From: Opitutia bacterium
GTDB lineage: Bacteria; Verrucomicrobiota; Verrucomicrobiia; Opitutales; UBA953
Assembly (NCBI GenBank): GCA_947378905.1
Contig: CANCLV010000002.1
Coordinates: 1 to 61,562, forward strand
DNA: 61,562 bases
Direction of reading: 5' to 3'
Shown here: one piece after another, positions 9,401-17,204 of the stretch
Layout: the number at the start of each line of letters is the position of its first letter
Numbering within the stretch: position 1 is the stretch's first letter
Translations under genes and position numbers: made by a program
The notes under the pieces: model-generated
What the model was told of the DNA's origin: nothing
Databases searched by the model: none
The model's input: the letters and a program-made list of their open reading frames with translations, nothing else

Positions 9401-9624
9401 GTGTTGCGGCTGAATCAGTCACGGCTCAGCCCACTAAACAGGAGAAAAAGAAATTGGCTAAAGATGCGCCTAAGCCCATTGAAAATCCTTCTATCACAAC
9501 CAAGATTGAGGGAGGAGTAATGAAGAATTTAGGTGAGCGAGTTTCGCGTAAAAACCCTGTTTCGCCATGGGAAATGCTCGCTCAGGCAATGATTTGTTCA
9601 AACGAATTTGTTTATCTCGATTAA
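6499..9624 (+). CDS. PSCyt1/PSCyt2/PSD1 planctomycete-type cytochrome c protein
   Basis: A 1041-residue exported protein with signal peptide. The PSCyt1 haem site is CYKCHS starting at Cys62; next come MPPKKGGAKLPDAQI, the PSCyt2 (DUF1549) domain with YGERWARHWLDSARYADTPG and a second CxxCH (CARCHDHKFDP, Cys385), and the C-terminal PSD1 (DUF1553) domain with LTARVLVNRVWMQHFGAG and SRRNSTIVPQQALFFMNNP. Such proteins are diagnostic of Planctomycetes/Verrucomicrobia and nearly always paired with DUF1501, as here 17 bases downstream. A role in periplasmic oxidation of carbohydrates is proposed for the family but not proven. Confidence 0.93.
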   Translation: MPRFIVYITVILLPGWVVPIHAASGAELPAIAQKALEQNQVNFSATDLEFFEKNIRPILTDRCYKCHSVQEGVSKGGLIMDTRAGLLAGGDTGAAIVPNDIEKSLLITAVHQTDPDLSMPPKKGGAKLPDAQIALLEKWVKMGAPAPVGAGAVKLTGLSQKARDHWAFKSFTKPALPKVSNEAWCQNEIDYFILAKLDEVGLKPSTATDGESLLRRLNYDLIGLPPSNTEVEAFSRDYINASAVDSYSLQHNKPARAVTNLVEKTVDRLLASPQYGERWARHWLDSARYADTPGNAIKKSEANTYPNAWTYRDYVIDAFNHDKPYDRFIVEQLAADRLPDLAKDDPRLAALGFITVGKRFDNNDDTIDERIDTTTKAFLGLTVACARCHDHKFDPIPTADYYSMHGIFASTMEPLEEPMIKTTRIPSATERADFDKKMKDLVESNTRGYYRYIRAQLATLHKDFAGRALSAMAGFKSTRSADLQKTYNFTLVREVDTSIIINKISPITAPIAHLQKIPAEEFEAKAPQIIANVLANKKIPINPYVAEALVNLKPKTIDDVALAYQAMFKKYSVQINNHIDLRSTPGRAGEKDNPDIAQLAAWPWPLPSYEDIDSTPKILSLITTRSFCYAWQDKPNFLNNKIPGKYFRFEEINQLELTHSGGPGKAMVVADVLSPKNSNVFLRGDRNKKGPVVNRQFLEILSGPNRVPFTQGSGRVELAQAIASPNNPLTARVLVNRVWMQHFGAGIVSSLDDFGNMSEKPTHPELLNWLAANFVENGWSIKNLHRKMLTSQAYRQSANPAMNPLFASRDDNNPNKVDAGNKYLWRSNLRRLDFESIRDALIMLTGKMDATVGGRPVNITDEPISYRRSIYGYIDREHLSDLQAQFDFSDPDMPNSRRNSTIVPQQALFFMNNPLSVEVARAVAARPEVVGAINDDARITTLYRIMFQRTPKPDEARMAKEFIKKVTGVAAESVTAQPTKQEKKKLAKDAPKPIENPSITTKIEGGVMKNLGERVSRKNPVSPWEMLAQAMICSNEFVYLD

Positions 9625-9641
9625 TATACTATCATTTAACT

Positions 9642-11030
9642 ATGGAAACCCCCAATTGCAGTAATCGGATTCCCGAAGCGAATTCTCGCCGGGACTTTCT
9701 TCGTCAAACGGGATTAAGCATGGGGACGCTCGCGTTCGGGACAATGCTCTCGCGCGGACTGATTACCGACGCTCGTGCGGAAGGGCCGTTAAATTTGAAA
9801 GCACGCGCTGCTCCACTGCCTGCTAAAGCAAAACACATTATCCATATTTTTGCGGGTGGAGCTCCTTCGCACTTAGATACTTTTGATTATAAACCGGGAA
9901 TGAAAGACTTGGCGGAAAAATCAAAAGCGGGTCAGGCGGGAGTTATCTTTCCTACGCCCTTTGAATTTAAGCAGTGTGGAAAATCGGGTTTAGCAATCAG
10001 CGAAATTTTTCCGAAATTACAAGAGGTTGCTGATGACCTTTGTATCATTCGATCCATGCACTCGGATATCCCTGCGCACGGTCCAGCGTCTAAACTTTTG
10101 CACACAGGCTCAGCGATTTTAACCAAGCCATCTTTGGGCTCATGGGTTTTATACGGACTCGGAACCGAGAGCCAAGATTTGCCCGGCTTCGTGAGTCTGG
10201 GAGGTCAGGTGGAAGCACGTCAGGCGGCCTTTTTACCGAGTATTTATCAAGGTGCGAAAACGACTTTCCGTACTAATGCGGCCGCTAATCGCGTCATCCC
10301 TAACTTACAAAGTGAGTTCACTAATGAGGATGCGCAAAGAAAACAGCTCGATTTGGTTCATCAACTGAATGAACAACACATTCAAACTGTCCAAAAAGAT
10401 GAACAGCTCGAAGCCCGTATCGAGTCTTTTGAATTAGCATTCCGCATGCAGACCGCCGCGACCGATGCATTTGATATTTCTAAGGAATCTCAAAAGACTC
10501 GCGAAGCTTACGGAAAGACTGAATTGGGGGCCAAGCTTTTATGTGCACGTCGTCTCGTTGAACGCGGCGTTCGCTTTGTACAAATCGATGCAGGTGGTTG
10601 GGATCACCACAATAATATTCAAGCTGCTGCGACTCGCACCGGTGCTGCGATTGACGGTCCAGCTGCTGCGTTAATTAATGATTTAAAAGAACGCGGACTC
10701 TTGAGTTCTACTTTGGTTATTTGGGGTGGTGAGTTTGGTCGCACACCTACGACGGCGGGTAGAGTTAATCCGAATAGCGGCCGCGATCACTGGTCCAAGG
10801 CTTATTGCGCTTGGATGGCGGGTGGGGGAGTTAAGGCTGGAATTAATTATGGTGAGACGGATGACATCGGTGGCGAAGTCGTTTCTAATGGTGTCGATGT
10901 TCATGACTTACACGCGACTATTCTGCGTTTGATGGGCTTTGATCACACCAAGCTCACCTATCGATACAACGGTCGCGATTTCCGTCTAACGGATAACTAC
11001 GGCAAGGTCGCTGAAGGTATTATCGCTTAA
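9642..11030 (+). CDS. DUF1501 protein with Tat signal
   Basis: A 462-residue protein partnered with the preceding cytochrome gene. The ATG at 9642 was chosen over an in-frame start inside the previous gene because it places a twin-arginine signal at the N-terminus (SRRDFLRQTGLSMG), so export is in the folded state, probably with a metal. The DUF1501 domain belongs to the sulfatase/alkaline-phosphatase superfamily: KHIIHIFAGGAPSHLDTFDYK at the N-terminal core and VIWGGEFGRTP and GRDHW later, supplying possible metal ligands. Enzymatic function unknown. It ends 1 base from the convergent panC stop. Confidence 0.92.
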   Translation: METPNCSNRIPEANSRRDFLRQTGLSMGTLAFGTMLSRGLITDARAEGPLNLKARAAPLPAKAKHIIHIFAGGAPSHLDTFDYKPGMKDLAEKSKAGQAGVIFPTPFEFKQCGKSGLAISEIFPKLQEVADDLCIIRSMHSDIPAHGPASKLLHTGSAILTKPSLGSWVLYGLGTESQDLPGFVSLGGQVEARQAAFLPSIYQGAKTTFRTNAAANRVIPNLQSEFTNEDAQRKQLDLVHQLNEQHIQTVQKDEQLEARIESFELAFRMQTAATDAFDISKESQKTREAYGKTELGAKLLCARRLVERGVRFVQIDAGGWDHHNNIQAAATRTGAAIDGPAAALINDLKERGLLSSTLVIWGGEFGRTPTTAGRVNPNSGRDHWSKAYCAWMAGGGVKAGINYGETDDIGGEVVSNGVDVHDLHATILRLMGFDHTKLTYRYNGRDFRLTDNYGKVAEGIIA

Positions 11031-11031
11031 A

Positions 11032-11874
11032 TTACAAATCCACGTTGTCGATTAAGCGAGTGTTGCCGAGATAACACGCAAGAGCCAACACACATTCACC
11101 TGGAGCAATCTTGGTGACTTCATTTAATGTTTCGCGGTGCACGACCTTTAAGTACTGCACGCGAAGAGAAGCGTCCTGGGTGAGTCTTTTTAAAGCGGCT
11201 TTCTCAATGAGAATAGGATTGGTTTCGCCTTTCTGCACTAACTCCTGAGCTACTTTGCAGGACGCAGGGATGGCTGAAGCTTTCTGTAGTTCTTCGGGTG
11301 TGAGGTATCGGTTTCTCGAGCTGAGTGCAAGGCCGTTGGGCTCTCGGACAGTTTCATCGATAATCACGTTAACTGGAATATGTAAGTCTCGAACCATTTG
11401 TTTAATCACGACACATTGTTGTAAGTCTTTTCGACCAAACACCGCGCATGTCGGCTGAATCACATTGAACAACATAGCCACAACCGTGCTCACACCACGA
11501 AAATGTCCGGGTCGAAATGCGCCACACAGACCCGTGGTAACTTTTTCTACATCCACCCAGGTGCAGGATTCTTTAGAATAAAATTCTTCAACGGTCGGAG
11601 CGAAAATCAGATCAACGGAAGATTTTTTGCAAGCATCACAGTCCTCTGCAAATGTTCTTGGGTATTTTGAGAAATCTTCATTCGGACCAAATTGTGTAGG
11701 GTTAACAAAGATAGACACCACGGTGAAATCTGCTTCTGCCCGCGCCCGTTTAATTAACGAAAGATGACCTGCGTGAAGACAGCCCATGGTGGGCACTAGC
11801 CCAATTTTTTTTCCTGCAGCACGCACTTTATCAAGTGCCTGACGTAATTCCGAAATGGTTTGTATAACTTGCAT
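11032..11874 (-). CDS. panC: pantoate--beta-alanine ligase (pantothenate synthetase)
   Basis: Cytoplasmic enzyme joining pantoate and beta-alanine with ATP to give pantothenate, a CoA precursor. 280 residues, normal length. Seen: GLVPTMGCLHAGHLSLI (ATP-site HxGH), SIFVNPTQFGPNEDF, VFGRKDLQQ (usual FGEKDxQQ, with R for E) and the KMSKS-like LALSSRNRYL. No panB or panD nearby. It converges with the DUF1501 gene, leaving 1 base between stops; the upstream 149-base gap to 12024 is divergent and must hold promoters for both. Confidence 0.96.
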   Translation of the reverse strand: MQVIQTISELRQALDKVRAAGKKIGLVPTMGCLHAGHLSLIKRARAEADFTVVSIFVNPTQFGPNEDFSKYPRTFAEDCDACKKSSVDLIFAPTVEEFYSKESCTWVDVEKVTTGLCGAFRPGHFRGVSTVVAMLFNVIQPTCAVFGRKDLQQCVVIKQMVRDLHIPVNVIIDETVREPNGLALSSRNRYLTPEELQKASAIPASCKVAQELVQKGETNPILIEKAALKRLTQDASLRVQYLKVVHRETLNEVTKIAPGECVLALACYLGNTRLIDNVDL

Positions 11875-12023
11875 GCAAATAGTTTATCGAGCGGGTGGTA
11901 TCGAAGTGACTATCACCATAAAAAAAGTACGCATTAATACAAGATATCTTCCTTTGCATGTAGGAAACTTTATGTAGACTGAGAACAGTCGATTTAATAA
12001 TTATTCACCCCGCCCACGCCCCT

Positions 12024-13085
12024 ATGTCGCTTAAACCTGTTACACTCTTTACTGGCCAATGGGCCGATTTACCGATCGCGGAACTTTTGCCTAAAGTTAA
12101 AGCCATGGGCTACGACGGCGTGGAGTTAGCCTGCTGGGGCGATCACTTTGATGTATATCGCGCGGTACACGAACCTGCGTATGTGGAATCGGTTTGGAAA
12201 CTTTTAGAAAAAAACGGTTTAGGCTGTTGGGCAATTTCTGCGCACTTAGTTGGACAGGCTACTTGTGATTTAATCGACGAACGTCACAAAGCGATTCTCC
12301 CTGAACGGGTGTGGGGTGATGGCGTTCCGGAGTCTGTGCGTCAGCGTGCCGCCGCAGAAATGATTCTTACCGCTCAAGCTGCTCGAAAATTTTTTGATGC
12401 GGGTAAAAGTATCATGGCTAAACTTTCCAAGGGTACAGGAAAAGCGGTGGTTAATGGATTTACGGGTTCATCCATCTGGCATGCGCTTTATGCGTTTCCG
12501 CCAACTTCTCAGTCTTATATCCAAAAAGGCTATGATGATTTTGCTAAACGCTGGTTGCCGATTCTCGATGCCTTTGAGAAGCAGGATGTTTATTTTGGTC
12601 TGGAGGTACATCCGACTGAAATCGCCTTTGACATCGTTTCTGCCCAACGCGCCTTAGAAGCCGTGGGTCATCACAAACGCTTCGGTTTTAATTTTGACCC
12701 GAGTCACTTGGGCTATCAGGGCGTGGATTATATTAAGTTCATCCACACTTTTGCTGCACAAATTCATCACGTGCATATGAAGGACGCTTGGTGGGGTCAC
12801 GGTGATGGTACGGTAGGCATCTTTGGTGGGCATACCGATTTCTGCGACTCACGACGTGCGTGGGATTTTCGCTCAGTTGGTCGTGGTGATGTAAAGTTTG
12901 AAGACGTCATCGTCGCGTTAAACGACATCCGTTATGCTGGTCCGCTCTCGGTGGAATGGGAAGATGGACGCATGGATCGTTTTCATGGGGCGACCGAAAG
13001 TTGTGCCTTTGTGAAACGTCTCGCATTTCCACCAAGCGCCATAGCTTTTGATGCCGCCTTTGATCGCCAAAAACAGAAAAAATAA
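12024..13085 (+). CDS. sugar phosphate isomerase/epimerase (AP-endonuclease-2 fold)
   Basis: A 353-residue xylose-isomerase-like TIM barrel without a signal peptide. Metal-ligand stretches are in the expected order: GLEVHPTEIAFD, FGFNFDPSHLGYQGVDY, IHHVHMKDAWWGHGDGT and LSVEWEDGRMDR. It is followed 14 bases later by a Gfo/Idh/MocA oxidoreductase, the usual partner in inositol or rare-sugar catabolic operons. The actual sugar cannot be inferred. No Shine-Dalgarno is visible before the ATG. Confidence 0.9.
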   Translation: MSLKPVTLFTGQWADLPIAELLPKVKAMGYDGVELACWGDHFDVYRAVHEPAYVESVWKLLEKNGLGCWAISAHLVGQATCDLIDERHKAILPERVWGDGVPESVRQRAAAEMILTAQAARKFFDAGKSIMAKLSKGTGKAVVNGFTGSSIWHALYAFPPTSQSYIQKGYDDFAKRWLPILDAFEKQDVYFGLEVHPTEIAFDIVSAQRALEAVGHHKRFGFNFDPSHLGYQGVDYIKFIHTFAAQIHHVHMKDAWWGHGDGTVGIFGGHTDFCDSRRAWDFRSVGRGDVKFEDVIVALNDIRYAGPLSVEWEDGRMDRFHGATESCAFVKRLAFPPSAIAFDAAFDRQKQKK

Positions 13086-13099
13086 ATTATAAAATTACT

Positions 13100-14182
13100 A
13101 TGACTATTAAAGTGGGAATTATTGGAGCAGGCGGAATGTTGCAGTATCACGCTGCGGGATTCCAACAAGCGGGTGCTAAAATTATTGCGATTGCTGATCG
13201 CCACACCGCGGCTGCTCAAAAGGCTGCCGAAAAATATAAGGTGCCTAACGTTTTTGAATCAGTCGAAGCGATGCTTGCGGGCTGTCCGGAGCTCGACGCT
13301 GTCAGTATCATTGTCCCCAATAAACTTCACGCTCCATTGGCCATCCAATGCCTCAAAGCAGGGAAGCACGTTTTCTGTGAGAAACCTCCAGCGCTCAGTG
13401 CTCGCGAGGTGAATGATATTATCACCGCGTCTAAGTCTTCAGGAAAAAAAGTGATGTTTAATTTCAATAATCGTGCGCGCCCAGAATCGCAGGCGATGAT
13501 GAAACTCATTAATGAAGGCTCTGTTGGACGGATTAATTCCGCTCAAGCCAAGTGGATACGTCGCACAGGTATTCCTGGCTTCGGCGGTTGGTTCACGACC
13601 AAAGAATTATCCGGTGGCGGTCCACTGATCGACCTCTTGCACATGGTTGATTTGGCGATGTATTTCATGGGCTATCCTGAACCTGCACATGTGTTGGGTC
13701 AGACTTTTAACGACTTCATTCAGGACAAATCTTTTAAGGGCCCTTGGGGTATCGCTGACACGGTCGGTGGTGTGACTGATGTGGAAAATGCCGCCCACGG
13801 TTTTATTACTTTTAAATCAGGACAGGTTTTAACTCTCCAAGTTTCCTGGGCTGAAATGGTAAAACGCGAAGAAGTATCGGTAGTATTTCAAGGCACGAAA
13901 GCGGGTGGTAAGGTGGAACGACTTTTCGGCTCGGATGGATTAGACGATACTGCCATCGATACCTGTGAGTTGTACGTTCAAGAAAACGGCAAGAGTGTGA
14001 ATCGAACCATTAAAACTCCAGAGTGTGCTGACATGGGCCGATCGAACTCCGCAGCTAATTTTATTGAAGCTATCGAAGGTAAAGCCGCTCCTTTAAATAC
14101 ACCCGAACAAGCCTTGCGCTTGATGCAAGTAATCGACGCCATTTACGCCTCCGCCCAAACCGGCCGCCCCGTTTCTATTTAA
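13100..14182 (+). CDS. Gfo/Idh/MocA family NAD(P)-dependent oxidoreductase
   Basis: A 360-residue cytoplasmic oxidoreductase. The N-terminal Rossmann motif is VGIIGAGGMLQYHAAGF, and KHVFCEKPPAL holds the family lysine (EKP). A C-terminal alpha/beta domain contains GGGPLIDLLHMVDLAMYFMG, including the likely catalytic Asp/His region. It probably oxidises the sugar or cyclitol that its neighbour at 12024 isomerises. The last bases overlap the convergent tspO stop by 4 bases. Confidence 0.92.
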   Translation: MTIKVGIIGAGGMLQYHAAGFQQAGAKIIAIADRHTAAAQKAAEKYKVPNVFESVEAMLAGCPELDAVSIIVPNKLHAPLAIQCLKAGKHVFCEKPPALSAREVNDIITASKSSGKKVMFNFNNRARPESQAMMKLINEGSVGRINSAQAKWIRRTGIPGFGGWFTTKELSGGGPLIDLLHMVDLAMYFMGYPEPAHVLGQTFNDFIQDKSFKGPWGIADTVGGVTDVENAAHGFITFKSGQVLTLQVSWAEMVKREEVSVVFQGTKAGGKVERLFGSDGLDDTAIDTCELYVQENGKSVNRTIKTPECADMGRSNSAANFIEAIEGKAAPLNTPEQALRLMQVIDAIYASAQTGRPVSI

Positions 14183-14658
14183 CGATTCAAGAAATAAATA
14201 CTCGCGTTGAGTATCGTGGCAAAGCTGACCCAAAGTAGGTGGGGGCTTTGCAGGTACGCCGCGGTTTTGTTTTCTTGATAGAGACACCGCACCCACGCTC
14301 CGAGTGTGATGAGGTAGAATGCGAGTACCACCAAGGCCCATCCGATTTGATGATATTTGAAAAAGACAGGAGACCAGAGGGCATTGCAAATGAGCATTAA
14401 AACAAAAAATGTCTTAATTAGTTTACTCTGGTTAGATTTCCAGACCATCCACATAGATTCTGCCATCAATATATAGAGAGCACTCCAGACTGGTCCAAAA
14501 AGATAGTTGGGCGGATTGAAAGTAGGCTTGGTGAGGTTTGCGTACCAGCCAGTGATTTCAGGTAATGTCGCACGAGAACCTAGCCAGCCAATCCCGAGTG
14601 TGAGTAAAATTAAAAGGCTTAAAATACCTAAACTTCCTCGGGTCTGCGATGATTTCAT
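14179..14658 (-). CDS. tspO: TspO/MBR family tryptophan-rich sensory protein
   Basis: A 159-residue membrane protein with five predicted helices. The signature ITGWYANLTKPTFNPPNYLF followed by GPVWSALYILMAESMW is unmistakable. Later NALWSPVFFKYHQIGWALV forms the tetrapyrrole/cholesterol-binding pocket region. TspO proteins bind porphyrins and are linked to oxidative-stress or light responses. Divergent from dapL (95-base gap) and overlapping the Gfo/Idh stop by 4 bases. No photolyase or carotenoid gene adjacent. Confidence 0.93.
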   Translation of the reverse strand: MKSSQTRGSLGILSLLILLTLGIGWLGSRATLPEITGWYANLTKPTFNPPNYLFGPVWSALYILMAESMWMVWKSNQSKLIKTFFVLMLICNALWSPVFFKYHQIGWALVVLAFYLITLGAWVRCLYQENKTAAYLQSPHLLWVSFATILNASIYFLNR

Positions 14659-14753
14659 AGGTTTAATATGTTCGATATTCGCTAGGGAGCAAGGGAAGTA
14701 TTTTGACCGCTTGCCATTCGGCGTTTTGTTCTTCTTTTTCGTGTCACTAAGCT

Positions 14754-15998
14754 ATGTCCGATCCTTATATCCAAAAACTCTTCGCTGAACGCATTGGCGG
14801 AATTAATTACGGTAAATCTACCGCCATTTATAAATTTGAAAAAATTAAGCGCGCTAAGGCTGCGGCAAAAAAAGCGAAGCCCGATGTAGCTTTGATTGAT
14901 CTGGGAGTAGGGGAGCCCGACGAAATGGCTTTCCCTCAAGTGGTGAAAGCTTTGCAAGTTGAAGCGGCCAAACCTGAGAATCGTGGTTACGCTGATAACG
15001 GAGGCGCCGATTTCCGTTTAGCTGGCGCACGTTACCTTAAGAATCTTTTCAATGTTACTATCGATCCTGAGACCGAAATTCTCCACTCGATTGGTTCCAA
15101 AGCAGCACTTTCACTTTTACCAGCCTGCTTTATTAATCCTGGTGATGTCGTGTTAATGACCGTTCCTGGTTATCCCGTATTTGGCACACACGCTAAGTAC
15201 TATGGCGGTGTTGTTCATAATATTAAATTAACTGCTGAAAATCACTTCTTGCCTGATTTGAAATCCATTCCAGCGGATGTTTTAGCCAAAGCTAAGGTAT
15301 TGGTATTAAATTATCCCAATAATCCTACGGGCGCTTGTGCGACGTTGAAGTTCTTTGAAGAGGTGGTCGCTTTCGCAAAGAAGCATAATTTGATTGTGAT
15401 TCAAGATGCTGCTTACGGTTCACTTCACTTTGGAAGCGAGCAGGTTTCAATTCTACAGGTACCTGGTGCCAAAGATGTGGCGGTGGAACTCCACTCGCTT
15501 TCTAAGAGTCATAACATGACTGGCTGGCGCATCGGTTTCGTCGCAGGTAATTCACTGATCGTGCGTGCCTATGGTGATGTGAAAGATAATTCTGACTCAG
15601 GGCAGTTTTTAGGAATTCAAAAAGCCGGCGTCGCTGGTCTCGATGATGTTTCGATTCCTCGTGCTATCGCTGCTAAATATTCTCGTCGTATGGATAAACT
15701 CGTCGGCGTGCTGGCCAAGCTCGGTTTCCAAGTACGTAAACCTGGTGCGGGATTCTTCTTGTACATGCCCGCTCCTAAGTCGGCCACCGGTCCATCGGGC
15801 ACGGTATCCTTTGAGTCAGGCGAAGCCTTTTCTCAGTGGATGATTTCCGAACATTTAATTTCCACAGTGCCTTGGGATGATTGCGGATCCTTCGTTCGCT
15901 TCTCCGTCACGTTCGTTTCTGAAAAAGGTGAAGCGGGTGAGGCCGAGGTCATTGCGGAGGTCGAACGTCGCTTAACCCCTTGGAAATTCAATTTCTAA
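14754..15998 (+). CDS. dapL: LL-diaminopimelate aminotransferase
   Basis: A 414-residue PLP aminotransferase converting tetrahydrodipicolinate directly to LL-diaminopimelate with glutamate, for lysine and peptidoglycan. Seen: INYGKSTAIYKFEKIK at the N-terminus, DLGVGEPDEMAF, RGYADNGGADFRLAGARYL, NYPNNPTGA, and HSLSKSHNMTGWRIGF with Schiff-base Lys251. DapL is known from Verrucomicrobia, plants and chlamydiae, which supports the organism guess. Divergent from tspO. No Shine-Dalgarno visible before the ATG. Confidence 0.92.
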   Translation: MSDPYIQKLFAERIGGINYGKSTAIYKFEKIKRAKAAAKKAKPDVALIDLGVGEPDEMAFPQVVKALQVEAAKPENRGYADNGGADFRLAGARYLKNLFNVTIDPETEILHSIGSKAALSLLPACFINPGDVVLMTVPGYPVFGTHAKYYGGVVHNIKLTAENHFLPDLKSIPADVLAKAKVLVLNYPNNPTGACATLKFFEEVVAFAKKHNLIVIQDAAYGSLHFGSEQVSILQVPGAKDVAVELHSLSKSHNMTGWRIGFVAGNSLIVRAYGDVKDNSDSGQFLGIQKAGVAGLDDVSIPRAIAAKYSRRMDKLVGVLAKLGFQVRKPGAGFFLYMPAPKSATGPSGTVSFESGEAFSQWMISEHLISTVPWDDCGSFVRFSVTFVSEKGEAGEAEVIAEVERRLTPWKFNF

Positions 15999-16068
15999 GA
16001 GATTTTAGCTAGTTTCTGTCGGATTGACAGGGGCGGGGTTAATTGGTCAGATTAACTTTCTAGTTTAT

Positions 16069-16144
16069 GGCCTGATAGCTCAGTTGGTAGAGCAGGCGCC
16101 TGAAGAGCGCCGTGTCGTTGGTTCGATTCCGACTCAGGCCACCA
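16069..16144 (+). tRNA. tRNA-Phe (GAA)
   Basis: Full cloverleaf: acceptor ggcctga/tcaggcc, D arm gctc...gagc, anticodon stem ggcgc/gcgcc with loop ctgaaga (anticodon GAA), T arm gttgg-ttcgatt-ccgac, discriminator A and encoded CCA at 16142-16144. Confidence 0.97.
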
Positions 16145-16152
16145 CTTTAAGA

Positions 16153-16185
16153 AACCCGTTTGAAACCTCAGACGGGTTATCTTTT
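16153..16185 (+). terminator. terminator after tRNA-Phe
   Basis: An 11-bp stem with one G-U pair (16153-16163 with 16168-16178, loop aacc), followed by atctttt. It overlaps the stop of the convergent hypothetical gene at 16177 and may serve both strands. Confidence 0.7.
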
Positions 16186-16932
16186 GAAGAGTAAACGGAG
16201 GAGGTGAAACCTTTCGCCGTGATCGAGCGGAGCCACAAAAGAATTATCGGTACCGTGGCTCAATAAAGTAACGCGTTTCGATTCCTTGCTTACTTTGTCA
16301 CCCTTGGTCGTTTCTTCGGTCCATTCTGCTTTAACAATACCAAAAGGGATAGATTCATTTCGCCAGACAGTTCCTTCGATTTTGATAACCTGTTTTTTTA
16401 CAAAGGGCGGATCGATATTAGTCAGACAAATCATATGCAGTTTTTTGCATTCAAAAGTTTTGTTTTTGAAATCGATTGGGTCCGTTTTTTTATCATCAAC
16501 AAGAGTGTTTTCCGTAGAGTAGCCTGCAGTGCTGGCCAGTGATTTCACGTCTTCGGGCAACATGTACCATGGGCCAGTTTTAGGATTTGAAAAAAGAATT
16601 TCAGCGGATGACTCCAATAACTTATTAGCGCCTTCACGATCCAGGTCTTTGGGTATTAAAAAACGCAGAGGGGCTTTTTCTCGTGACCCCAGCCAAGCTA
16701 CGGGCTCGATGTTAAGCCAAACATAAGTTTTGCCGTTTACTTCGCCTGCTGCCCAAACGGAAAGTTTTATTTCGGGGGCTTTACTGGTCGATGGAATGTC
16801 GGTACGGGCTATTTCATAAGTCGCCCACGAGCCTGCTGGCGGGAGATTTTCTGCAAAAATATTCCATTGGGCTTGGGCGTGTGTGCAGAGTCCGAGCGCG
16901 AGCCAGAGCCAGCATTTTTTCAGAAGTTTCAC
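16177..16932 (-). CDS. secreted hypothetical protein
   Basis: A 251-residue protein with a clear signal peptide (KKCWLWLALGLCTHAQA, cleavage before QWN). The mature part is beta-rich, with GSWATYEIARTD, KTYVWLNIEPVAWLGSR, and a late VWRNESIPFGIVKAEW typical of unnamed periplasmic proteins in PVC genomes, loosely recalling lipoprotein-carrier-like folds. No catalytic motif seen. It stands alone between tRNA-Phe and the divergent cimA leader region. Function unknown. Confidence 0.75.
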   Translation of the reverse strand: MKLLKKCWLWLALGLCTHAQAQWNIFAENLPPAGSWATYEIARTDIPSTSKAPEIKLSVWAAGEVNGKTYVWLNIEPVAWLGSREKAPLRFLIPKDLDREGANKLLESSAEILFSNPKTGPWYMLPEDVKSLASTAGYSTENTLVDDKKTDPIDFKNKTFECKKLHMICLTNIDPPFVKKQVIKIEGTVWRNESIPFGIVKAEWTEETTKGDKVSKESKRVTLLSHGTDNSFVAPLDHGERFHLLRLLFKR

Positions 16933-17031
16933 AAATCGACGCTAAATTAAGGGTTTTAACCTGTCGAGCGCCTATCTTTTGCCTTTATCTTTGACTCAAT
17001 CTGCGGGGTTAATTTTAGTGGAATCTCTCCT

Positions 17032-17115
17032 ATGGAACGCACGCTCCAGTCATTGACCTATCCGACATTGAGCGGTCGTGCTTCAATTCCTGCGATTATT
17101 ATTATTGGGAAATAA
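17032..17115 (+). CDS. candidate isoleucine-rich leader peptide upstream of cimA
   Basis: A 27-codon frame (ATG at 17032, TAA at 17113-17115) ending in SIPAIIIIGK, with four consecutive ATT codons at 17095-17106 and a fifth six codons from the stop side at 17086. It ends 89 bases before cimA, the first committed gene of the citramalate route to isoleucine, and is followed at once by strong hairpins. This is the arrangement of amino-acid attenuation leaders. A TTGACT box (16991-16996) with a poor -10 lies just upstream, uncomfortably close. No good ribosome-binding site is seen, so expression is inferred. Confidence 0.5.
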   Translation: MERTLQSLTYPTLSGRASIPAIIIIGK

Positions 17116-17117
17116 AC

Positions 17118-17180
17118 CCGCGAACGGCTCGCTTCAGCGAATTCCCGTTCCGCGGTAAATCGGAGCGGTGGCTCACCTTT
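17118..17180 (+). promoter_or_regulatory. candidate attenuator hairpins of cimA
   Basis: A long stem begins 2 bases after the leader stop: ccgc-gaacgg (17118-17127) pairs with ccgttc-c-gcgg (17145-17155), one C bulged, enclosing an inner tcgc-ttca-gcga hairpin. The distal arm can alternatively pair ccgc (17150-17153) with gcgg (17165-17168), which would exclude the small hairpin gagc-ggtg-gctc (17163-17174) that precedes a T-rich ccttttat. Mutually exclusive structures next to Ile codons fit attenuation; the terminator arm is weak, so translational control is also possible. Confidence 0.4.
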
Positions 17181-17204
17181 TATCAACAACTTCCAAACAC
17201 AAAC

